Shown here in pieces: positions 35,674 through 46,900 of a stretch of 64,000 bases of DNA. How positions within the stretch are numbered: position 1 is the first letter of the stretch; the number at the start of each line of letters is the position of its first letter. Source of the stretch: Eudorina sp. 2006-703-Eu-15. Lineage: Eukaryota; Chlorophyta; Chlorophyceae; Chlamydomonadales; Volvocaceae. A program made the translations under genes and the position numbers. The notes under the pieces are model-generated. The model was not told where the DNA came from, did no database searches, and saw only the letters and a list, made by a program, of their open reading frames with translations. The stretch spans positions 124,001 through 188,000 of the forward strand of contig BDSI01000055.1 in the NCBI GenBank assembly GCA_003117195.1. The letters are read 5' to 3'.

Positions 35674-35936
35674 TCTCCGACTCACCCTGTGCCGCCCACC
35701 TGATCGGCTCCGCCGCCCCGACAAAGCAACTGGTGGGGTTTCACGCAGTCCACCGGGCAGCTAGGCAGGTCTGTCTATACAGGAAGATACGGTGTCTAAG
35801 TTCTGTCCTGGGAGACGGTAGTTTTTGTCACAGCGCACCCCGCAGAGGTAGGTGGAGGCTGCGGCTGTCACCAATCGATGAGCCGCGGGGTCGGTCCATT
35901 GTAACGCGTTTCAATCCAAGAGGTAGGGATCGTGGG

Positions 35937-36442
35937 CAGTGTTGCTATCTTCCAAAACGGGGAAATAAAATTCCGCAGGTTTCCGGCCTGTCGCCAGTAG
36001 CCAAAAAACCTTTGGCAGGGCAGATTTTGGGGGGCTTTCTAGGTGCCAGGAAATAGAAACGTCCGAGGCAGGCCGGAAATATTTCTGTGTGTTTCGACAG
36101 CAGGGCCACTACTACCACAGCTACGACAGGGATTCTCAGTCTGGGAGGCCTGAAGCGCACTTTCCTTGCGTCGCGGATGCATATGGGAGGGTAACCAGGA
36201 GTTGGGGACACGGCATTAGAGTGTGTTTTGGCGGTAGACAGGTGTACGACGCAGGAATTGCCCCTGCGCCTGCAGATTTCCAGGCCTTTTTGGTAGTCTG
36301 GAAAATAGTTGGCAGGGCAGGTTTCCGGCTCTCCACAGCGTCAAATAAATGAAATCTCGCAGGTTTCTTGGGGGTCTGGGAAATAGAAAAATTCCGGGTT
36401 TTCTGCCCGTAAATATTATTTTTATTTAAGATAGCAACACTG
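35937..36442. mobile_element. Non-autonomous hAT-like transposon (MITE), complete
   Basis: The left end CAGTGTTGCTATCTT (35937-35951) is the exact reverse complement of the right end at 36428-36442. It is flanked by an identical 8-bp direct repeat ATCGTGGG at 35929-35936 and 36443-36450. An 8-bp target duplication and ends beginning CAGTG are the signature of the hAT superfamily. At 506 bp it has no transposase frame, so it must depend on an enzyme supplied elsewhere. Inside are repeated GCAGGTTTC and GGCAGGGCAG(A/G)TTT blocks. It sits at the edge of an R3 repeat copy, so it inserted after that repeat. Perfect ends and target duplication suggest a fairly recent insertion. Confidence 0.9.
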
Positions 36443-36580
36443 ATCGTGGGCCCCAGAGGCGCCGCGCCGCCGGCCGAGCACCGAGGCACGCGCGCACGCC
36501 CGCAACGTAACGTTGCAGTAAGGAAGGGCGCGGAATCAGACCCGGCCAGCGTATCCATTCTCGACGGCGGGCCGTATGCG
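36443..36580 (+). repeat. Dispersed repeat R3, copy 2
   Basis: Begins at the right target duplication of the hAT-like element and shares CCCCAGAGGCGC, GAGCACCGAGGCA and the GACCCGGCCAGC block with 17285-17420. Confidence 0.65.
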
Positions 36581-39358
36581 GAGCACCCAATCCGCAGCGG
36601 CACACCAGCCAGGATACAGCACCACCAAGCGAGCACGAGCGAGCTGCACACCAAGGGTGAATGGGATGCTGACATCGGATGCTGTTATTTGTTCGCGGCG
36701 TTGAGGTGTGGAGGTACCTTGCCGCCTTGTCGGTGGGGCCTTTTGGGGCTTGCCCTGATATACCCCGACCCGACCCAACCCCAACGCATTCACGAATGGA
36801 TGGCTGCCGTAGGCGAGCCATTCCGGTGCACCATAGGAAGATAGTGTTTCCGGCCGGCAGGAGCACTGTCTGTTTCGACAATCTTGTAACGGTTACAAAG
36901 CACGGTTACCAGCACGGTTACAGCCATTCAAAGAGACCGCGTGGCGATACCGATCCTGTGCCGGGCCCTGGGTAGTACCGAAACCGATCCATTCCCACCC
37001 GCACCGTGGGGTTCAAATCAACGGCACAGTCGAGCTTAGTAATCCCTTGTGCCCTACCGCAAGCATTTGCTTGCGCGCCGCCGTGCCGTTCTAAGGGGTA
37101 AATTTTTAATTTGAGCCTGGCAGCCCGCCCGCTCGCTTCTTGATCTACAAAGACATGAAGCGCGGGAGGGAATCCGCGCGGTACTGCGTGACCCCAGCTC
37201 ATCGATCACCAACCATCCAAATCGGTTGAAGGACCGACACGTCACACCCGTCGGCTCCTAAGAAAGGCTTGCTTATCCGCACACATGAACCCCTGCTTAG
37301 CCATCCTCCATCCAGCGGTCCGGCCCCCTGCTCCATCTGCCCTGGTCCGAGCCGCACCTCGCTCGCCAGGCATCCTGTCACCATCCTTGCTAGCTAGCCT
37401 GCGCGCCGGGCGTCGAAGCGCGCGCATACAAGCGGTCTGCTTCGTTTTCTCTTGGCCTCTTCCCTCGCCTGTGGCGGGCATGTATACGAACGTCCGGACG
37501 TCCCAACCAAATCAGACAACCCGCCCATCACGGCGTGATAAGGGCTTACGTCATGGAAAATTACCACAAGCACACATACTATTACGTAGCACCTTCAGCG
37601 CGCGATGTCGAATCCACACGGCGCACGGGCCCCAGTGCGTTCCGCCGTTCGTGGACCTCACCAGGTCCGGGTCCGACCCAGCACGAGTTTGCTTGCAAAC
37701 ATGAAACGGGGCGCGCACACCCACTTTGAAGACCTGCGCGCCCCAACGCACTCTTACTTACGCGGTATGCCACCAGAATGAAACCTCAGAACAGCAGAAA
37801 TCGTAGGTACATGAACGGACAGTCGTACAAACACTGCGTGTGCGCCAATCTAGAAATAATGAACCATCAAGCAACGTGCTTTGCGAATGCGCAGACAAGC
37901 AAACTAGCATTTGGCTAGATATGCATATGCATTGGGGGCTTGGCCGCGGTGCTTGTCGTGGCCGTGTGCCATGCAAGAGTTTCGTGGCCCAGCAGGCGAA
38001 AAATGGCCACAGGTGGGTGAAGTTCACGTGGCGCACGCAGCGGCAGCAAATGCTGGTTTGGCAATCTCGTATGATGTGAGTAGCTGAATCCGTTATGGAA
38101 ACCAGCAAAGCGACACGCAGCTGGCCTGCCTGCGCATGATCACAACTCAAACTCCGACCCACCCGCCCGCCCATCTGTCGTCGACGACCAAGTACACACT
38201 GGTGGATGGGTCCCACACAACGAGCTCCGGCAATCCAACTGAATAACCAATCAATAGCTACCTCTCAGGGTCGTGCCTGGCATCCGGGGGTAAACGGGAT
38301 GCGCAGGCCACATCCCACGCACGACTGAATGGAAAATTCCATCCTCTGAGTTTTTCGGCTGCCCCGCGTCTGCATGGCCCCACCCGTACGTCATTCCATC
38401 AATATCTGCCCCCATACCGTACGCCATTCCATCAATATCTTCTCGTTTATACACGCACACACGCACGACAACGAGACACGACAACACGACAGGCGACAAC
38501 GAACCGGCCCCTCATCAGCTGGATGTGCGGCCTTGGGGTTAGCAGTAAGTACGTATGGGTGTGTATGCTGTGAATGCACAGCTTGGTGCGCAGGCAGGCT
38601 GATGGCATACAGGCAGGTCGACAACCAAACCCTCGGTTGGCCCGACATCCACGTCCCCCGCCGACTCCAAGAGGGCCGCAACGGCGCCACGCAATGCAAC
38701 CAACCTGCAACCGATCGACTGCAGGCAGCTCTAGGGTTCTGCACTCCGTACGTGCGTAGGGCAGCAGCGCTTTGCCACGCGGGGTGCGCGCGGCCACCCA
38801 CCTGCCCACGCCGCAACTATCAACTAACATTGGAAACCCCAACCAGCCACCCGACCCGACCCATCCAGAGGCGCATCACTCACAAAGCCCTATCCCTCAA
38901 ATCAATAAATGAACGGCGGCGCCGGGATGGGAAGCCAGCGGCAGTGACTCTACGGGCTCTATGTAGGGCAGGAGGGTCCAGGGGGTTCACCTTTGCATAG
39001 GATTTCTCTATCACATACACATACACACACATTGGGTTTCTGAGTGGACGGAAACCGACACCCGGTAGCCGGGTGGCGATTTCTGCCGTGCAAGTTCAGG
39101 ACCCGCGCCGCGGGATGCGTCAGGCAGGCACGCGCTCCCGCTCAGTCATGTGCCGTCCTAACGGGGAGGCGCGGCGGTGTATCTGTCGTACACGTACGGC
39201 ATTAAATTGCCACAGTACGGGCTATCCACGAAAGCAACCAAGGCGAAACGATGCTATGCTACAATGTAATTGAAGTTGGTCAGCAATGTAGGTTCTCCGT
39301 CCCATTCTTGCCTCTTCCCCGCATGATGGGGAGGAGGGCACGAACGAAGATGGCCCCA
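36581..39358. other. Spacer without supported genes
   Basis: No coding signature on either strand. Contains two imperfect copies of a unit with CGTACG(T/C)CATTCCATCAATA near 38390-38442 and a short CA run near 39015-39030. I saw no minus-strand TGTAA close to the stop of metalloprotease D. Confidence 0.45.
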
Positions 39359-42300
39359 CTAACCCCCGGACTTGGGTGACGGCGACGGCGGCGGCGGCCG
39401 TACGGCACCGGAGAAGGGCGGCGGGGGTGGACTCCTTCGTATGACCGGCAATGTCAACGTGCGGGGCGGCGGTGCTGCAGCCTTCGGTGGCGGCGTCGTG
39501 GACATGGGTTGCGGCGACCGCCCTGACGGCGGCGGTGGGCTGTCCGCGATCAGCCAGACAACGTTGGATGGGTACTCAAGCAACGGCGGTGAAGATGGGG
39601 GCGGCAACGGCGGCGGCAACGGCGGCGGCGATGGGGATGGCAGTGGTGGGGGCAACAACGGCAGCCTGGGCGGCGGAGGCGAGGGCGGCGGCGGCGGCCG
39701 TGGTGGCGGCGGGGATGGCGGGCTCGGCGGCGGAGGGCGCGGGCTCGGCGGCGGAGGGCGCGGGCTCGGCGGCTGCGGTCGTGGCGGCGGCAGCGGCGGC
39801 AGCCGACGTGGTGCCGGCGGGGGCGGTGGGAGCGGCCGTGGCGGCGGCAGCGGCGGCAGCCGGCGCGGTGCCAGCAGCGGCGGCGCGCGGGTGGCGCCGG
39901 CGGCGGCTGCGAGAGGCGGCGGCGGCGGCGGTGGCGGCGGCCCGGCCGTCCGGTCCGATGCTGCCGAATCGCCGTCCCCGGCCATCCTGCCCCTGCAGTC
40001 CGGGTCCTGCTCGTCCGCCAGGCCGTCGCAGTCGTCGTCCAGGCCGTCGCCGCAGGTCACCTCCCGGGTACTTTTGCGCCGGCAGAACGAGGCGATCACA
40101 CCTCTGCTGCTATCCCACTTGGTATATCGAACCACCAGTCCACTGCGCAAGTCCACGAACGCGTCCTGGATCTGTACGTCAGTCTGCAGTACAGTACGGG
40201 CATACGGCTTCGCCTCCGTGCCATCGTAGGTATGCACGGTCAGGAAGGCGTAGCCGTTGAGCTCGGCCACATACGGCAGGTCGTACGGTGCCGTGTTCAT
40301 GCGGGCCGCGATGTAGACTTTGGAGTTGGGCGGCATGTTGGGCAGAGTGACAGTGACGAAGCTGCTGCGGCGGTCGTTCATTTGGAGCGGTATAGCGATG
40401 TTCTGCCGTACACCCATGGGCAGATCGGCCTCCGTAAGATCCCGGAAGGGCTGTCCCCAGCCCAACTGCGGAAGAGTGAGCGGAGCATCGGCAAGGAGGG
40501 AAGAAAGGCAACAGTGGGGTACATGTGGTGTTGAATTTTCACTGAGAGCGATGTACCTGGGCGGGAGCAGATGGAAAGAGTGGGGTGGATGAGTCTTGGA
40601 AGGTGCCGGTCGGTAGGAAGGAAGCTGAGGGTACCGATCGACGAAGCCCTGGACCTAACAAGGGGTAGGTCCTGCTTATTGAGGTCACGGCCGTGCAGGA
40701 GTCCCCGACACCGCCGCCCTGCTCAGGCCGTGCCATTCGCAGCCCACGAGTAAAGAGGCCTTGCCATGGCCGGAGTTGCAGTGCCAAGGGCGCCCTTCCC
40801 GACTTGCGCTTGCAGGCACTCGTGCCGCCCCGCCCTCTCTCTCGCCAGGGCACCGCGAAACACCTCCTGTGAACACATTGCCATCGCGGGCGCCCACCCT
40901 CTGCAAACACACACGCATCGTGGAACGCCATGTCGCTCCCCCGACCCACCCACCTGCCACATGTGCGGCGCGTTGGGGCAGCGGATGCCCTGGCCGCCGA
41001 CGGCGCCCATGGGGCAGGTGTGGTCGCACTGGTCGCCCAGGGGGCAGCCCTTGACGGTGTTGCCGTGCGCCATACCCAGTGTGTGGCCGATCTCGTGAAA
41101 CAGGATCTCGTGGGAATCTAGGTTCTCGCCGGCCCACCAGATAAGGCCCGTGCCGTACAAGTTGGTGTCGCTGCACTGCTTGAGCCAAGGGCCCACGGTG
41201 GCCGAGCCGGCGACGCCGTTGCAGGACGGGACTGCGAGGGAAGGCGGATAAGATATGTTTGGTTGACGGGCGACGAACCGGCGAGCATGTATGTCCGGAG
41301 TATGGGTTTTAGGGTTTTAGGGTTTTGGTGTCGGCCAGATGTGTGAACGCATAGATGCCCGAGCCACCGCGATGTGCCGTGCTGGGATCGTTGCTGCCAC
41401 CCAAGCGCGGTGCACAACACAAATCGGGCCCCGAGGGTCCTCCGGTGTTTTTCTTTAATTGCTCATGATAGTGGGACAGTGTCCGATAGCTTGTCGGGGA
41501 GCAAGGCGCCCTTTCGAGGCGCCGCGATGTCAGCTGGCTGGTCGTCGTGGCTGCGTTGTCAGTTCAGCGGCGCGACGCGGCTCCTTCCATCGCGCGAACC
41601 GAGCCACATGGGCACAGAGACATGCACGTACATTGGAACGCAAATGCATGTAGGCATGCCAAACACGTATGCGATCACCGACATACACGTACACATACAC
41701 ACGGCTTGCGGGTCTCCTCTCTAAGCATACATATACACACGAGCACGTATCTTGCAGGTTGCCTGGTAGGTATCTTAGGCCTGAGTGGTCCGGGCGGATT
41801 TCTCGCTTAACACACCAACGAACACGCCCGCATGCCTGGTCGTGGGCGGGGCGGGTCTCTTATCCAAACACACACACACCCTTGGCCCTTGGCCAACGTC
41901 GGACCCGGTCAGATATGCAACGATATACACACACAGAAGCAACACACGCAGAAACAACACACAGATGCTCAGTGCACATTGGGTGCACCTCAGCCCAACC
42001 AGGTACATCTCACCCTTGGCGGTGAAGAGGTCGGGAAGCACGATAATTTTGTGGGTGTAATCACACGGCGCGATGCCCTTCCTCTCCACGACGCTGTCCA
42101 GGTAATACTGCCACTTGACCAAGTTGTCGTTGGCGCAGGTCTTGGTGTCGAAGTTGTTGCCCGAAGGGAAGAGGAAGGGCACATCCACGGTGCCGCTGCA
42201 GGGAATGTACAGCCCGGTCACGACCTTGACTTGCTCCGGAGCCACAGTCACCTGGCCGTACGAGCAGTAGTCATAATACCCCGACATTGTACGGCCTTTG

Positions 42301-43911
42301 GAGTCGGGTTTGAAGAAGAAGTTGTATATCTCCTGCAGCAGCAGGACAGGGCCGGGGGAGACGTGCAGTCGCAAAACGCTTCTGAGGGCCATTACCTGAC
42401 GTGCGATGGTGGGTTCTGTCTGGGTTCGTTCTCACGGGTAGGGCCAAGGAAGGGGCTTAGAGCGGGGAGCGGCCAGGGGCTAGGGGGTAGCGCGGCTAGG
42501 GATGGAACGACCGCGGCCCGATGGGCCCCATCGATGGGACCGACCCTCCCCCCCGGTCTGAAGCGGTTTCCATGCGAGGCAATCCTGGCACTTCACAGTA
42601 ACCTGGTGTGTTGGCCGATATGGCTGCATGGCCCAAAGGCGGATGGGTGCGGTAAGTTGATGAGATGAGGCGCCAGCGAAGCTGTCTGGGCCCCTTGGAT
42701 CGCTCCAGGGTCCAGGGTTACTGAACCGTACATGAAGCCCATCCGCCTATCAGCCCAGGATCGTGCGGGCGAGTTTGGGGCCGTGGGTTAAAAAATGATG
42801 ACAGCTCAGACACGCCCTGCCCGGCGTGGATGTAGATCTCACCGTGGAGTCGGCGGCGGAGGGCCTCCGCCGGAATCTGCCCGGCGCAGCTGCGGCCCCC
42901 TCCAACGCCGCCGAAAGGAAAGCCCCCGACAGCCGCAGGCCCGCAGCTGCAGCGCCGTCGCGCAGGCACCGCATGTCCCCCGTCGAAGCGCAGGGGTGCA
43001 TTGCATCGCAATCGCAGCGGCCTCACCCAGCCAGCCATCCCGCTTCACCGTTCTGCTGACCCAATCCCGCTTACCACCCACCGTCTCGTTTGCCGCCGGC
43101 GGGCCGTTGTAGCCGCAGACAGTCACCACGTAGAACAGAAAGGTGGGTTCGCTGGGTCCGGTCATGGAGTCGCCGAAGAGGGACCTCCGCGCGGGACTGC
43201 TGATGGTGTCGCCGCCGTCGGCCGCCGCATCCCGCGGCGGGTCGCCGCCGTCGGCTGCGGCGTCGTCCCCCAGCCCGCGCGGCTGCGTGCAGGAGTACAT
43301 GACGCCCTCCTCGTCAATGGAGGTGTAGGCGATCTCCACGCGCGCGCCGGGCACGAGGCTGTCCCTGTCCACCTCGCCGCAAAAGGACAGGCGGAACATC
43401 CGCTGGTCGTCCTCGCGTGCGAGGTAGTGCTCCTCCTGGTCCTCCGGCGTGGGCGGAATGAGCACCAGGAGGGTGCCTGCGATTCGGACCGCCGTGCGGT
43501 TCGGACCGCCGTGCGGCGGCGGCGGCGGCGGCGACAACAACGCACGGGGCCTCGCATGGGTGAGATCTCAAAGAGAGGGGGCGAGTGAAAGTGGAAGGAA
43601 TGTCTGCGTGAGGCGGGGCCGGCCCATGGATTCGGGCGCATGAGCAGATCGCGAGGAGGCAGGAAAGTAGAGGGGGCGCGCATTCGAGAACCGCGAGCAG
43701 GTCGAGAACCGCTGAAACCCGATCACATATAAGGCCGAGGCCCTGATAAATAGTCCCTCGCCTTCGCCGGCTTACCCGTGGCAACGCTGCCTTGGACATC
43801 CGCCGGCAGTTGCGCCAGCGCGGTTGAAATGCCGAAGTTCATGAGTCGAAGGCACAGCAGCCAAACGGGCAGCAGACGAAGCACAGAGGCTGACATCTTG
43901 CGGCGCAACAT
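39359..43911 (-). CDS. Metalloprotease D: secreted gametolysin-like M11 peptidase with proline-rich tail
   Basis: Exons on the minus strand: 43776-43911, 43082-43476, 42014-42332, 40954-41231 and 39359-40465, giving 744 residues with phases 1,0,1,0. ATG at 43911 begins a signal peptide ending near ALAQ; Met6 is an alternative start. The N-terminal domain has ARRSLFG and YVVTVCGY, with an Asp/Ala/Gly-rich insertion (DDAAADGGD repeated) not seen in the other copies. HEIGHTLGMAH is at about 329-339, with CPMG and RCPNAPHMWQ before the intron, then LGWGQPF. CGDGLDDDCDGLADEQDPDC is at about 514-533. The tail is Pro/Ser/Arg-rich and is the shortest in the array. Intron 3 carries CA tracts and a telomere-type repeat. 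Likely secreted to the wall or matrix; substrate unknown. Confidence 0.92.
41304..41328 (+). repeat. Interstitial telomere-type repeat (TTTTAGGG)
   Basis: Two full TTTTAGGG units with flanking GGG and TTTTGG, inside intron 3 of metalloprotease D. TTTTAGGG is the telomere unit of Chlamydomonas. A shorter match, CCCTAAAACCCTA, occurs near 48319. Confidence 0.8.
41843..41880 (+). repeat. GGGTCTC(A/T)TATC-CA repeat, copy 1
   Basis: GCGGGTCTCTTATCCAAACA followed by CA repeats, in intron 3 of metalloprotease D. Related copies are at 52336-52375 (plus), 58150-58205 (minus) and a weaker one near 62725 (minus). Confidence 0.65.
42575..42700 (-). repeat. Dispersed repeat R2, copy 2
   Basis: Reverse complement of 12630-12790, sharing ACCTGGTGTGTTGGCC, ATGGCTGCATGGCCC and GATGGGTGCG. 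Lies in intron 2 of metalloprotease D. Confidence 0.7.
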
Positions 43912-46900
43912 ATACAGTAATGATTTGGCGGCTTAATCTCCCGGCAGGAGGCGATGCTTCGGGCGGTGAATCAAGCACGGGGGATTAATGGCCGTTGTGC
44001 ACGTCTGTTCGACGGTGCGGCCGCACCGGAGGCCGTAAATCGCAGTTTCGAGGTCAGGCTGGGCCAAGTGATTGAGCTTCGTTCCTGTAAATATTCCTCT
44101 ACGAAAGGCGCAGCTGGTGAAATTGTATAGAATCGGCAATCGGGTGCTTGGATTCAAGTGTGGAACTCCCGCCTAATACGCGCTGGGGGCGGGAGCAGGG
44201 CATGCTACGACCTAACTGCACATCTATGAATTCTTTCAAACAGTACTTCCAGTTTTATATGCATTTAAACAGTCATATGAGGATTTGAAGCCCATCGGGC
44301 AGTCTCTTCAGCATTCGGATGGGATCCGGATTTGACCGCTCGATTACCCCTGGAGTCCATGCAACCTGATCTGAGCACCTCTTTGGGAATTCTTAAAGCC
44401 GCTCACGGACTACCTGGTTTTGTTTATTAAGACTTGTCATTAATTTATGGAAAACCCCAACGAGGAACAGTTGTCTCGGTATTCGACGTGGAATTTGATA
44501 TTACTGATAGACACCCACGATCTCATCAAAACTAGGTTTTAACCAGAAATGCGGCAGAAGTAGTACATAATAATTTGTATGTTATTCCAAATTTTAGGAC
44601 TGGAAACCGGTTCCGATAAGGGTAATGTCAACTGCTGCCGGTTGCGTATGGTCCGGGTAAATCCAGGATTAACAATTGCACATGTCACATCGGGAACAAA
44701 TCAAACCTCAAATTAAACAGCCATTGATCTGCAACTGTATTAGCCGGTCAGCGAGCCCTCCGTAAACATGGTGCTACAAGTGTGCTGGACACAGGTAGGA
44801 ACGTATGGGTACCGTATCGACCGTATGGACGGGAAGTCTCCACAACATACGTTACTTCAACGGCGACGCTGCAGCACGGCTGCCTATCAAACCACAAGGT
44901 AGCTGCAACACCATATGCATGGCTAGCCTGAGAATTTCGATTACTACTACATACCGCAATTGCGCCGTTGCTATACCTGTGGTCAGCATCTACGCCTTTC
45001 ACCTATTTCCACGACGTGGATGGGGCCCCACGCATGCACGCAAGCAGCCAAGCAACCCTCGACGGCATGCTGGTGCACCTCATGCTAGTGCACCGCATCC
45101 CCCCTTGCGACGGACTGCGCAGCTGATGTGGGACGGTCGTCAAGCCGTTAGGCAAGGCTCCGGAGCGCAAGCACAGGCCAGCTGGGCAAGCACGACGCAG
45201 CCCTGAACAGTGGCCCTACCTGTGCTCGTCCCATTGCCAACCCCCAAACATGTTACGCAACGCGACCATCAAGTTGTCCTTTGCAGCCAATCCTGTTGTA
45301 CAACGTTCATCGGGCGTTCATACATAATGGGTAACCCTCAGCAGGGGGAGAGGCACAGCAGCCCGGCAAGACAGCATGCACAGTCTGCAGCAGAGCACTT
45401 CGATCCAATTTAACAGCACCTGTTACCTCTGATGTCGGCCCGCGACAGTCATGCCCCGCCGTGCACGGCACGCTACGTGGCCCCTGCCGTCGTCGATGCA
45501 GAACGGCCAGGCGGTCACGGCCTGTCCGAGCCCTCTGAGTGAGGTCAACTCGATGGACGCCTGCGCGCCCTTCGCTCCTGGTCTTGAGCCTGTCTGCGTG
45601 TGACCCCCGCCAGCATTATTCGGCCCGCTCAGGTTATGTTCGGATTTGCACGATGCCGTGTTCGAGTCGGCCCGGGGCCGTTTGTTCCCGTGTGGTGTTC
45701 CCCACACCACCCCTGCTGCTGACGATGCGGTATCAAGGGGTTCGGGTTTCGGACGATCGTCGGGATCCGTGAATTAAAGATCGAATGCGCAGCTCGGTGA
45801 AATTCGGACGATGCCCGGGGCATGTCTGACCTGTACGAGGGCTGTACGACGTGCACATGGATATCGCCGTGCACTGCGACTTACAACATAGTCAGGCGGT
45901 GGCGCACCTTCCCAGCGTCACCACGAGACAGACCACCACCTCAACCACCAACATCCAGCGCGCACGCCCCGCGCAGCCAGGATGGCCCTACCCCAGAGAG
46001 GCATGGATAAAATATTCGGCGTTATCGTCTCTCTCACCCTCTCTCACATACACACACATACACTCACGCACACGCGCACACACGGGCGGGCGGGTTGCAT
46101 TTTTAAACACACTATAAATGCCAGCAGCCCACTCTCGACCTCTGTAAGTAGATAAGCCTGGAAGGGCCTGCACAACCTTAAACTCAGTCGTCAGTCCGGG
46201 AAGTTAGTCTGAAGGGCCTGTACAACCCCTAACTCGGTCCGGGACCCTCACGCCAGCGCGACCCATCTGATGACTCGTCCACACATGACTTGGGTAACTG
46301 GCAACCGCCGCGCGGCGTGCGAGCGACTTGTGCGCATGGCGCAACAGGACTCCTTCTCAAGCTCGCAACAACGCACGCCTCAAATGAACAAGCCCGCCGC
46401 GGCAAGGGGGCGTCGCTGCAGCCCACCCTGTGCGCGTCTCGAACCCCTAACTGCCCTGCGGGCGCGCGGTCACCTGCATGGGCACACTGCCCTGCTGCCG
46501 CCGGCAGCCCTCCGGCACACAGCACCCTTCGCTTTCGTCGCAGCCGGCGGAAGGTGCCTGCATGCGAGGCACCATGCTTCTGCGCACACACACACACACA
46601 CACACAGCGTCATAACCCACACGCCTCCAGCGCGCGAGCGCAAAAGCCCGTCCGGACCGGAGAACGGAATCGTGGCAGCGTCGCTGCGCCTCCACCCGCG
46701 GGATGAATGCCTATATCCTGACACTGCTAGGGGCTCATCACTGTCCTCCCTGTCGACGGCCTCACCTTCACCCGAGCCTACCTCCGGCTCCCGGCCGCAC
46801 GCCTGGGCCCCAGGGTGGGTGGGTGGGCGGGTGGGCGGGTGTGCACGCATCTGTGCACATGCACGCTCTGACAGTCTGTCTCTGTCTGTCTGTCTCTGTT

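Larger units (their letters stand above)
33391..35928. promoter_or_regulatory. AT-richer 5' region of metalloprotease C, then repeat-rich spacer
   Basis: 33391-34480 is AT-richer and should contain the promoter of C. It includes a potential hairpin at 33640-33673. From 34500 the sequence is GC-rich again, with an R4 end at 34655-34682 and a TGC/TAC triplet tract at 35614-35673. No supported gene. Confidence 0.4.
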
